This document shows positions 46,735-58,233 of a stretch of 64,000 nucleotides of DNA, one piece after another. A program made the position numbers and the translations under genes. The notes below the pieces were generated by a model, which saw nothing but the letters and a program-made list of their open reading frames with translations, was not told where the DNA came from and did not search any database. Every line of letters starts with the position of its first letter. Position 1 is the first letter of the stretch. The DNA is from CAWEBF01 sp963807235 (GTDB lineage: Bacteria; Acidobacteriota; Vicinamibacteria; Vicinamibacterales; UBA2999), in NCBI GenBank assembly GCA_963807235.1, contig CAWEBF010000026.1, positions 1-64,000 on the forward strand, written 5' to 3'.

Positions 46735-47230
46735 GCGCCCAGAGCCCAGAGCCCAGAGCCGAGAGCCGCAAGTCGGCCTCGAGGCGGCCCTCGCGCTGGT
46801 CAGCCGTGTGCGGGCCGCGGGCGGCACGCTCGTTTTCACCAACGGCGTCTTCGACGTCCTGCACCCCGGGCACGTCCGCTACCTGCAGGCCGCACGCGCG
46901 CTTGGGAACGCCCTGATCGTGGGCGTGAACTCCGACCGTTCGGTGCGCGCCAACAAGGGGCCGTCGCGCCCGCTGAACCGCGAGAGCGAGCGGGTCGAGG
47001 TGCTGGCCGCCCTGGCCTGCGTGGATGCCGCCGTCGTTTTCGACGAGGACACCCCCCACGCCATCGTCGCGCGCCTTCAGCCCGACGTGCTCGTGAAGGG
47101 CGCCGACTGGCCCGAAGACAACATCGTCGGCCGCGACGTGGTGGAAGCGCGCGGCGGCCGCGTAGTCCGCATGCCTCTCGAGCCGGGGTTTTCGACGACC
47201 GCGCTCATAGAACGCGCAGCCAAAACGTAG
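46731..47230 (+). CDS. rfaE2: D-glycero-beta-D-manno-heptose 1-phosphate adenylyltransferase (RfaE2 type), possibly phase-variable
   Basis: The frame from about 46769 encodes the cytidylyltransferase-like family: GLEAALALVSRVRAAGGTLVFTNGVFDVLHPGHVRYLQAARALG, then GVNSDRSVR and DVLVKGADWPEDNIVG. It makes ADP-heptose for the LPS core. It is the separate RfaE2 form without the kinase domain of HldE. The natural ATG at 46731 overlaps the wzt stop (ATGA), but a CCCAGAG heptamer array (46738-46765) follows and leaves this ATG one base out of frame. One additional 7-bp unit, or one extra base, would put it in frame. Confidence 0.85.
46738..46765. repeat. CCCAGAG heptamer array in the rfaE2 start region
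   Basis: Three perfect CCCAGAG units and one CCGAGAG. As 7 is not a multiple of 3, unit gain or loss changes the reading frame of rfaE2. Confidence 0.9.
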
Positions 47231-47252
47231 ATGCAGTTCCGCTGAAGTTTCT

Positions 47253-47280
47253 GAATTCTGAATCCTGAATTCTGAATTGA
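47253..47280. repeat. GAATTCT heptamer array between rfaE2 and mfd
   Basis: Four units: GAATTCT, GAATCCT, GAATTCT, GAATTGA. The AT-rich composition stands out against the surrounding high GC. It ends 16 bp before mfd. Confidence 0.85.
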
Positions 47281-47295
47281 ACCTCCACTAACCCC

Positions 47296-50831
<3,536 letters not shown>

Positions 50832-50832
50832 G

Positions 50833-50853
50833 GGCTTCAGGCTCCAGGCTAAG
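50833..50853. repeat. GGCTYCA heptamer array after mfd
   Basis: Three units: GGCTTCA, GGCTCCA, GGCTAAG, directly after the mfd stop and 52 bp before the first surA-like gene. Confidence 0.65.
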
Positions 50854-50904
50854 CCAGGCAGAGCCGGGGGCCGCGGGCCGGGAGCTGCAATCAAAGGTGC
50901 TCAC

Positions 50905-51969
50905 ATGAATCTGAACTGGAAACCCCTCGCCGCTGTCTCGCTCGTGTGCACCTTTGTCGCGCCGCTCGGCGCGGAGGTCTTCGAGCAAGTGCTCGTCAAG
51001 GTGAACGGCGACATCATCACCAAGACCGAGTTCGAGCAGCGACAGGTGGCGGAGCTCCGCAGCCGGCCGGAGCTGGGGAACGTGTCGCCCACGAGCCCGG
51101 AGCTGCGCAAGGCGGTCGTGGAAATCACGCCCGACCTGATCCTGGCGGCCGTGGACGAATTGCTGCTGGTGCAGCGGGGGCGCGAGCTGGGCTGGGCGAT
51201 GGGCGACGAGCAGTTCAACTCGTGGCTGGTCGGCTTCAAGAAGCAGAACAATCTCGACGACGACGCCATGTTCCAGGCCGCGCTGAAGCAGGAAGGCATG
51301 ACTATGGCCGACCTGCGGCGCAACCTCGAGAAGGCGATGCTCGTCAGCAACGTGCAGCGCGCCGAGGTAAACGACAAGATCGGCGTCACGGAGGAAGAGG
51401 CCAAGGCCTACTACGCCGAGCACGCGAAGGAGTTCACCACGCCGTCCGAGGTGACGCTGCGCGAGATCCTCATCGAGGTGCCAACGACCGACAAGGGCGT
51501 CAACGTGGCGCAGGACGACGAGGCGAAGGCCCGCGCCGAAGCTCTCCGCGCGCGGCTGCTGGGAGGCGAGCCGTTCCCGCGGCTGGCCGCCGACTTCTCG
51601 GCCGCGCCCTCGCGGGCCAATGGGGGCCTGATCGGTCCGTTACGGCAGGACGAGCTGGCGCCGGCGTTCCAGAAGGTGCTGGAGCCGATGAAGGTCGGCG
51701 ACATCACCGAGCCTATCAGGACCACCAGGGGCTATCAGCTGCTGAAGCTCGAATCGCGCACCGAGGTTCGCGTGCGGAGTTTTGCCGAAGCACGCGGTGC
51801 GATCGGCGATCGTGTAGCGGAAACGAAACGCCAGGGCGAGCTGATGAAATACCTCGACCGCCTGCGCTCCCAGGCCACCGTCACCTGGCGGAACGACGAG
51901 CTGAAGCGCGCCTACGACCAGGCACTCGCCAAGAGGCAAGCCGCCGCGCCGGACACCCCGGCACCCTGA
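50905..51969 (+). CDS. surA: SurA-like periplasmic peptidyl-prolyl isomerase, copy 1
   Basis: 354 residues. The signal peptide is MNLNWKPLAAVSLVCTFVAPLGA. A SurA N-terminal domain follows (VNGDIITKTEFEQRQ), then one parvulin domain: LREILIEVP, AADFSAAPSRANGGLIGPLRQDELAPAFQ and GYQLLKLESR. It likely helps fold outer-membrane proteins. It is nearly identical to copy 2 (52065-53141), with differences clustered at about residues 105-140 (SWLVGFKKQ here, SILANIKKQ in copy 2) and at the tail. Confidence 0.87.
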   Translation: MNLNWKPLAAVSLVCTFVAPLGAEVFEQVLVKVNGDIITKTEFEQRQVAELRSRPELGNVSPTSPELRKAVVEITPDLILAAVDELLLVQRGRELGWAMGDEQFNSWLVGFKKQNNLDDDAMFQAALKQEGMTMADLRRNLEKAMLVSNVQRAEVNDKIGVTEEEAKAYYAEHAKEFTTPSEVTLREILIEVPTTDKGVNVAQDDEAKARAEALRARLLGGEPFPRLAADFSAAPSRANGGLIGPLRQDELAPAFQKVLEPMKVGDITEPIRTTRGYQLLKLESRTEVRVRSFAEARGAIGDRVAETKRQGELMKYLDRLRSQATVTWRNDELKRAYDQALAKRQAAAPDTPAP

Positions 51970-51973
51970 CGTA

Positions 51974-52035
51974 GGCTTTCGGCTTTAGGCTCTAGGCTTT
52001 AGGCAGGCCCAGAGCCCAGAGCCCAGAGCCCAGAG
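51974..52035. repeat. Two opposed heptamer arrays between the surA-like copies
   Basis: Units GGCTTTC, GGCTTTA, GGCTCTA, GGCTTTA at 51974-52001 are followed by four perfect CCCAGAG units at 52008-52035. CCCAGAG is a rotation of the reverse complement of GGCTCTG, so the same family appears in both orientations and can fold back on itself. Confidence 0.88.
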
Positions 52036-52064
52036 CCAGCCGAGAGTTACAATCAACGGTGCAC

Positions 52065-53141
52065 ATGAATCTGAACTGGAGACCCCTCGCCGCTGTCGCG
52101 CTGGCGTGCACCTTTGTCGTGCCGCTCGGGGCGGAAATCTTCGAGCAGGTGCTGGTCAAGGTGAACGGCGACATCATCACCAAGACCGAATTCGAGCAGC
52201 GACAGGTAGCGGAGCTCCGCAACCGGCCGGAGCTGGGGAACGTGTCGCCCACGAGCCCCGAGCTGCGCAAGGCGGTTTCGGAAATCACGCCCGACCTGAT
52301 CCTGGCGGCCGTGGACGAACTACTGCTGGTGCAGCGGGGGCGCGAGCTGGGCTGGGCGATGGGTGACGAGCAGTTCAATTCGATCCTGGCCAACATCAAG
52401 AAGCAGAACAATCTCGACGACGACGCCAAGTTCCAGGCCGCGCTGAAGCAGGAAGGCATGACGCTGGCCGAGCTGCGGCGCAACCTCGAGAAGTCGATGC
52501 TCGTCACGCAGGTGCAGCGCGCCGAGGTGAGCGACAAGATCAGCGTCACGGAGGAAGAGGCCAAGGCCTACTACGCCGAGCACGCGAAGGAGTTCACCAC
52601 GCCGTCCGAGGTGACGCTGCGCGAGATCCTCATCGAGGTGCCAACGACCGACAAGGGCGTCAACGTCGCGCAGGACGACGAGGTGAAGGCCCGCGCCGAA
52701 GCTCTCCGCGCGCGGCTGCTGGGAGGCGAGCCGTTCCCGCGGCTGGCCGCCGACTTCTCGGCCGCGCCCTCGCGGGCCAACGGGGGCCTGATCGGTCCGT
52801 TGCGGCAGGACGAGCTGGCGCCGGCGTTCCAGAAGGTGCTGGAGCCGATGAAGGTCGGCGACATCACCGAGCCCATCAGGACCACCAGGGGCTATCAGCT
52901 GCTGAAGCTCGAATCGCGCACCGAGGTTCGCGTGCGGAGTTTTGCCGATGCACGCGGCGCGATCGGCGAGCGTGTGGCGGAAACGAAACGGCAGGGTGAG
53001 CTGATGAAATACCTCGACCGCCTGCGCTCCCAGGCCACCATCACCTGGCGGAACGACGAGCTGAAGCGCGCCTACGACCAGGCACTCGCCAAAAGACAAG
53101 CCGACGTGGCGGCCGGTTCGCCGGCCGCTCCGGCGCCCTGA
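52065..53141 (+). CDS. surA: SurA-like periplasmic peptidyl-prolyl isomerase, copy 2
   Basis: 358 residues, same design as copy 1: signal peptide to PLGAE, VNGDIITKTEFEQRQ, and one parvulin domain with LREILIEVP and ANGGLIGPLRQDELAP. The two are near-identical over most of their length, so this is a recent tandem duplication. The 20 bp before each ATG also match (a CAATCAA-N-GGTGC core), so leader and signal were copied too. Likely outer-membrane-protein chaperone; whether the copies are specialised is unknown. Confidence 0.87.
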   Translation: MNLNWRPLAAVALACTFVVPLGAEIFEQVLVKVNGDIITKTEFEQRQVAELRNRPELGNVSPTSPELRKAVSEITPDLILAAVDELLLVQRGRELGWAMGDEQFNSILANIKKQNNLDDDAKFQAALKQEGMTLAELRRNLEKSMLVTQVQRAEVSDKISVTEEEAKAYYAEHAKEFTTPSEVTLREILIEVPTTDKGVNVAQDDEVKARAEALRARLLGGEPFPRLAADFSAAPSRANGGLIGPLRQDELAPAFQKVLEPMKVGDITEPIRTTRGYQLLKLESRTEVRVRSFADARGAIGERVAETKRQGELMKYLDRLRSQATITWRNDELKRAYDQALAKRQADVAAGSPAAPAP

Positions 53142-53161
53142 CGCCGCCGGGCCGGACCTCG

Positions 53162-53683
53162 ATGGTCCTCCCATCCCAACCGGTTTCCGCAGCGCCCGCT
53201 CAGTGGTTCGCCGTGTGGACGCGATCCCGGCACGAGCAGACGGTGCGCGGCCAGCTGGAACAGAAGGCCATCGAGTCGTTTCTGCCGACAGTCTCGAAGT
53301 GGAGCCGGTGGAAGGACCGGAAGAAGCGCATCGACTGGCCGCTCTTTCCCGGATACTGCTTCGCGCGCTTCGACTCTCGCACGCGCCTCGAGGTGTTGAA
53401 GTGCGCCGGCGTCGTCAACATCGTGTCGGTGGACGGCGAGCCGGCCCCGATTCCCGATCGCGACATCGACGGCATCAGGCAGCTCGTCGAGAGCGAACTG
53501 GCGTACGATCCGTGCCCGCTGATCCATGAAGGCGACATGGTCGAGGTCTCGCACGGGCCGCTGAAGGGCGTTGTGGGCCGGCTGGTCCGCAAGAACGACA
53601 AGGCACGCTTGCTGCTGTCCGTCGATCTGATCGGGCAAGCCGTCAGCGCTGAGGTAGACGCCGCAGATGTTCGACCGTACTGA
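53162..53683 (+). CDS. NusG paralogue of the UpxY/RfaH group
   Basis: 173 residues. The NGN domain reads QWFAVWTRSRHEQTVRGQLEQKAIESFLPTVSKWSRW and FPGYCFARF. The KOW domain reads EGDMVEVSHGPLKGVVGRLVRKNDKARLLLSV. It is not the housekeeping NusG by context: there are no secE or rplK neighbours. It sits 20 bp after surA copy 2 and upstream of dusB and an epimerase. NusG paralogues of this kind act as specialised antiterminators for polysaccharide operons, so it may promote expression of the envelope genes downstream. Confidence 0.85.
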   Translation: MVLPSQPVSAAPAQWFAVWTRSRHEQTVRGQLEQKAIESFLPTVSKWSRWKDRKKRIDWPLFPGYCFARFDSRTRLEVLKCAGVVNIVSVDGEPAPIPDRDIDGIRQLVESELAYDPCPLIHEGDMVEVSHGPLKGVVGRLVRKNDKARLLLSVDLIGQAVSAEVDAADVRPY

Positions 53684-53684
53684 C

Positions 53685-54795
53685 ATGAGCACACGAGGCC
53701 GACGCCGGAAGTCGGGAGCCGGAAGCCGGAAGCCGGAAGCCCGGACCACGAGGATCGGCGGCATCGAGCTTTCGTCCCCGCTCGTCGTCGCCCCCATGGC
53801 CGGCATGACCGACACCGCGTTTCGCCGCCTGGTAAAACGCCAGGGCGGGTGCGGGCTGGTTGTCACCGAGATGGTGTCGTCCGAGGGCCTGGTGCGCGGG
53901 ATCGACCGCACCCTCGATACGCCGAGTACACCGAGGAGGAGCGTCCGGTTTCGATCCAGATCTTCGGTGGCGATCCCGAGAAGATGGCCGCCGCCGCGCA
54001 GGTGGTCGAAGGCATGGGCGCCGACATCGTGGACGTGAACATGGGGTGCCCCGTCCGCAAGATCGCCAAGCACAACGCGGGCTGCAGCCTGATGCGCGAG
54101 CCCGAGCACGCGGCTCGCGTCATCGCCGCCATGACCCGCGCCGTTCGGATTCCCGTCACGGTGAAGATGCGCGCGGGCTGGAACGACACGTCCCGCAACG
54201 CTCCGGACCTGGCGCGCCGCGTGCAGGACGCGGGCGCCGCGGCGGTGACGATTCACGGCCGGACGGCGGAACAGTCCTACACCGGGCTGGCCGACTGGGA
54301 TCTGGTGGCGCGCGTCGCCGATGATCTGGACATCCCGGTGTTCGGGAGCGGGGACTGCGTGGAACCCGAGCAGATCACGGAGCGGCTGCGGTCGGGCGTC
54401 AGCGGCGTGCTGGTGGGCCGCGGCGTGCTGCGCAACCCGTGGATACTGGCGCAGGCCAGCGCGCTGGCGCGCGGCCAGACGCCGGCCACGGTTTCGACGG
54501 CCGACCGCGGGCAGTTCCTTCGCGACTACCTCCGATTGCTGCTCGAGGAGCGTGTCGGTGAGGATGCCGGCTTCCGGCATATCGCGCCAGGCACCGCGAG
54601 CACCGCGCCCGAGCCGGCCCGCGGCCGGGAGCGGTGGGTGGTCAACAAGCTGCGCGCGCTCTGTGCCTGGTATACCAAGGGCCTCGAGGGCGGGGCAGCG
54701 CTTCGCGTGGGCATCAACACGGCCGGCAGCATCGGCGAGGTGCACGAGCTCATCGATCAGCTACTTCGGCGCCCCGGTCGGCGCCGGGACGATGA
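53685..54795 (+). CDS. dusB: tRNA-dihydrouridine synthase, DusB type (frameshifted)
   Basis: FMN-dependent Dus fold: SSPLVVAPMAGMTDTAFRRL at the start, then after a break near 53921 (one T missing) YAEYTEEERPVSIQIFGGDPEKMA, the motif VDVNMGCPVRKIAKHNAGCSLM with the catalytic Cys, and VTIHGRTAEQSYTG. The first 20 codons include a CCGGAAG heptamer array, giving a basic head not found in most Dus proteins. The C-terminal end is unclear because of another break near 54775; a stop at 54793-54795 would overlap the epimerase ATG at 54792. It reduces uridine in tRNA. Confidence 0.87.
53705..53739. repeat. CCGGAAG heptamer array in the dusB start
   Basis: Five units (four CCGGAAG, one TCGGGAG) within the first codons of dusB. 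In the present copy number the frame stays open into the enzyme. Confidence 0.88.
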
Positions 54796-55759
54796 CGCGT
54801 CAACAAGCCTCAGCGCGCGCTCGTCACGGGCGGGGCCGGGTTCATCGGCAGCCATCTCGTGGACAGCCTGCTCGCCGACGGCTGGGACGTCACGGTGGTG
54901 GACAGCTTCGACCCTTTCTATCCGGCCGCCGTCAAACGCGCGAACATCGACGCACACCAGCGTCACCCTCGATGGCGACTGCACGAACTGGACGTCGCCG
55001 ACCCCGAGAGCCTGAACGGGCTGACCGGGCGCCTTCGACGTGATCGTGCATCTGGCCGCCAAGGCCGGCGTGCGGCCGTCGATTGCGGACCCTCTGGCCT
55101 ACCAGCGGGCCAACGTCGCCGGCACGCAGGCGATGCTGGAGTTCGCGCGGGCGCGCGGCGTGCCGCAGTTCGTGTTCGCGTCGTCGAGCAGCGTCTACGG
55201 CGTGAACCCGCGCGTGCCGTGGAGCGAAGACGATCACGTGCTGCAGCCGATCAGTCCCTACGCGAGCACGAAGGTCAGCGGCGAGCTGCTGGGCCACGTG
55301 TATTCGCAGCTGTTCGGCATCCGGTTCCTGGCCCTGCGTTTCTTCACGGTGTACGGCCCGCGGCAGCGGCCCGATCTGGCGATCCACGCGTTCGCGCGCA
55401 GGCTGATGCGGGGCGAGGCCATCCCGATGTTCGGCGACGGGAGCACGAGCCGCGACTATACGTTCGTGGACGACGTGATTGCCGGCGTGAGGGCGGCCAT
55501 GACCTACACCGCCTCGAGCTACGAGGTCATCAATCTCGGGAACAACCGGACAGTCGGGTTGCGCGAGATGATCTCGGCCCTCGAGCACGCGTTGGGCGTG
55601 ACCGCGACCATCGAGCGGCACCCCGAGCAGCCGGGCGACGTCCCGCGCACCTGGGCCCGCATCGACAAGGCGCGGGAGTTATTGAACTACAACCCCGCCA
55701 CGACATTCGATCAGGGTGTGAAGGCGTTCTGTGAGTGGCTTAGCGCCACTCAACCCTGA
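54792..55759 (+). CDS. NAD-dependent nucleotide-sugar epimerase/dehydratase (frameshifted)
   Basis: Extended SDR: ALVTGGAGFIGSHLVDSLL (NAD-binding GxxGxxG), then VIVHLAAKAGVRPS, FASSSSVYG and the YxxxK site in SPYASTKVSGE. RFFTVYGPRQRPDLAIHAFARRL and FGDGSTSRDYTFVDDV follow. The pattern is closest to UDP-glucuronate 4-epimerases. Frame breaks near 54815 (the ATG 54792 is not in frame with the fold) and near 55028, before FDVIVHL. It probably makes a sugar nucleotide for the envelope polysaccharide exported by the Wzm/Wzt pair. Confidence 0.87.
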
Positions 55760-55767
55760 TCGGCGCT

Positions 55768-55795
55768 GGCTCTGGGCTCTAGGCTTTAGGCTCTG
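55768..55795. repeat. GGCTCTR heptamer array between convergent genes
   Basis: Units GGCTCTG, GGCTCTA, GGCTTTA, GGCTCTG. It starts 9 bp after the epimerase stop and ends 3 bp before the stop of the opposite gene. Confidence 0.88.
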
Positions 55796-55797
55796 GG

Positions 55798-57599
55798 CTA
55801 CCCGCGCGCCCAGCGCTTCGAATTCGATCGTCGTTCGGCGCCTACCGGTTGCAGCTCCGATTCCATCGCCTCGACCGTCGCGCCCGTGGCGCGCGCCGTG
55901 CGACCCGCGGACCGGACCAGCGACACCAGGTGCCGGCGATCGAGCGCGTTCTCGGCGGCCTGGCGCAGCGGCAGGTGACCATGCCGCACGCTGCGCGCCA
56001 GGCGCTCGTCCACGGTGAACATGCCCGACAAACCCTGGCGCTGCAGGCGAGTGGCGCCGGCAAAATCGCCCGACGCGATGAGGCTCGAAATCTCGCTCGT
56101 CCCGATCAGCAGATCCTGAACGGTCGTGCGCCCGCCGCCCAGACGGCGAAGCGTTCGTGTGGCGAACGCCGCGCGGAAGCTCCCGGCCAGCGAGAGCCGG
56201 ACCTGGGCATCGCCCGACCGACGATCCGCGGCCCACCAGGCTCCGCATGGCCTGAAGCGACGTCGGAGCCACGACGGCCAGGATCACCAGGCGCCCGCCT
56301 TCACTGGCCCGGGCGATCTCCCGGCCCGAGCCCTCGGCCTGCGGCAGGGCCACAAGCAGAATGTCTGGCGATTCCGCCACGGCGCTGCGAATCGCCGCGC
56401 CTGCTTCGTTCGGGGTGAACTCGCGCTGGCTGACAAAGGACCCGGTCACCTGCGGACGCTCGGCGCCGTCGGGGCGCAGAACGAGCACGTATCCGCCGCG
56501 GCGCTGCGCGGCAAGGTCGGCCACGCTGCTGGCAAGCGCCAGCGCGTCGTCGGTCGTCCCTCCCGACACCACGATGAGGCCGTCGCCGTCGCACGCCGCC
56601 TTCACCTTTCTGGGCACCAGGCGGTGCAAGCCGCGGGCGGCCGCGGTCGGCTGCAGCCGGATGATGAGTCCGCGACCCTGATCGTCGGCAAAGAGCCGGC
56701 ACGTCACGCGGCCGAGCTTCAGATCGGCATGAACCCACTCACCTTCGGCCCCACGCTGCCACGACTGGTCGCCACCTCCCTCGAGGTCGCTGACCAGCTG
56801 GGCGATGGCGGCCTCATCCAGCGCAAACTCGCCCACGGTATCCAGGCGGTCGTCCACGCGCACGACCGGAAGGGAGCCAGCGCGGAGATAGACGGCGGTC
56901 GCGCCTTTGTCGGCCGCGTCGATGGCCCATGCCATCAGATCGCCCGTCACGCGGGTGCGACCCGGCGTCTGAAGACACCTTTGCGGATTCGGACCTGGTC
57001 GGCGCAAACGATTCGTGAATCGGCATGGCGGTAGGCACTGAAAAAGAGGTTGAAGCCTGAGGCGCCGGCTCGACGTCGACCTGCGCCCATGAATCGTCTT
57101 GCGCGGCGACGACGCCGGCGTCTGGCACGATCTCCGGAGGCGGCGCCGGGGTGTGGGCCGAATCCTCGACGAAGATTCCCGGCGACGGCTCCAATTGGTC
57201 CAGCTGCACGGCCGAGGTCAGCGTCTGCTCCGGCGCGGCAAACAAGCTGTCGTCGCCCGTCAGCTGAACAGGCGCCACTTCGGGAGCGGGGACAACGGTG
57301 CGCTTCAGCTCGATCGAGATGCCGTCGTCGGAGCGCAGGACGGTTGCCGAGAGCGTCAGCCCCGCCGATGGCACCGCCACCTGCTCGGACGCGAAGCCAC
57401 TCTCCTTGAAGGCCTGTCGCCCCGGCTCGGAGAAGATCTGCCCGACCAGTGCCTCGAGCGCGTTGTCCGACAGGGTGGCCTTTGCCACGTCCTGACGCTG
57501 GGTTCCCGCGACGACGTAGGGCGCGCGGCCCGACTCGAGCACGAGGCTGTCGCCGTTGGCGCGCATCATCGCAGTGCAGAGAGAAGGCAGCATATCCAT
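55798..57599 (-). CDS. PilT/GspE-like pseudo-ATPase (frameshifted)
   Basis: A 600-residue protein in three frame segments (breaks near 56970 and 56232). The first 200 residues are a head of unknown type. The remainder follows the PilT twitching-ATPase plan: DLMAWAIDAADKGATAVYLRAG, RLFADDQGRGLIIRLQP, FVSQREFTPNEAGAAIRSAVAESPDILLV, VLAVVAPTSLQAM and a PilT-like tail. The Walker A position reads VSGGTTDDALALA with no GKS/T, and the Walker B Glu is missing too (ILLVALPQ). It is probably an ATP-binding-defective paralogue that regulates or scaffolds type IV pili. It forms an operon with a PilZ gene. Confidence 0.78.
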
Positions 57600-57601
57600 A
57601 T

Positions 57602-58006
57602 CTATTTCCGCTCCGGAAGCGTGGTTCGTTCCTCGAATTTGAACGCGGTTCTAAACACCGTCGGACCCAGGGAGTGGACCATCGACCTCACGACGACGGC
57701 GCGCAGGCTGCGGCGCACACCGTCGATTTGCAACAGGAGCTCGACGGCGCCGCCCGGCCGGAGCCTCGACGTCGTTTCCGCGAGAAGGCCAGACTCGGAC
57801 AGGTTGAGCGGTTTGGCATCGGACCCGCCACGGATGCTCAACTTCACCTCGCGGCCGACTGCCTCCACCGGCACCCGCGGTGCGTCGCGCCGCTCCACAA
57901 CGGCCGCGGCCGCCGGGGCGGCCGGCGTTTCCGGAGGGGCCGGACTGGCCACCTGGGCTTCGAGCTGAGCGAAGAACGCATCGAGGTCTAGCGAGTCGTC
58001 ACTCAT
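57602..58006 (-). CDS. PilZ-domain protein 1
   Basis: 134 residues. Acidic N-terminus of about 38 residues (DLDAFFAQLEAQV), then PilZ: ERRDAPRVPVEAVGREVKLSIRGG, with the RxxxR-like basic motif and the NLSESG form of the D/NxSxxG motif. Both c-di-GMP contact motifs are kept, so it likely binds c-di-GMP. Its stop is 2 bp before the PilT-like start, so the two are co-translated. Confidence 0.88.
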   Translation of the reverse strand: MSDDSLDLDAFFAQLEAQVASPAPPETPAAPAAAAVVERRDAPRVPVEAVGREVKLSIRGGSDAKPLNLSESGLLAETTSRLRPGGAVELLLQIDGVRRSLRAVVVRSMVHSLGPTVFRTAFKFEERTTLPERK

Positions 58007-58170
58007 CGAGGCCCACTTGCTTCACACGGCGACGCACCATGGCGGGTTCCTGCACCGGGGTGACGGCGCGCGGCGTTTAGTCTGCCGACCGCGGTCCTTC
58101 GGAACTCCGCTGAGAACACGATGTGTTGTTTTTCGGCCGCTATTGGCAAAAAGACCAGCCCTGTCACAAA

Positions 58171-58186
58171 TGGCGGTCTGCTTGCA
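58171..58186 (+). promoter_or_regulatory. Sigma-54 promoter (-24/-12) for the GGDEF-like gene
   Basis: TGGCGGTCTGCTTGCA has GG and GC ten bases apart, TGGC at -24 and a perfect TTGCA at -12. The transcript would begin near 58197, about 37 bp before the ATG at 58234. Confidence 0.65.
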
Positions 58187-58233
58187 CTCCAACTGAGGTT
58201 ATCCAGAAGTTCTGGACGTGTTGCGCAAAATTG

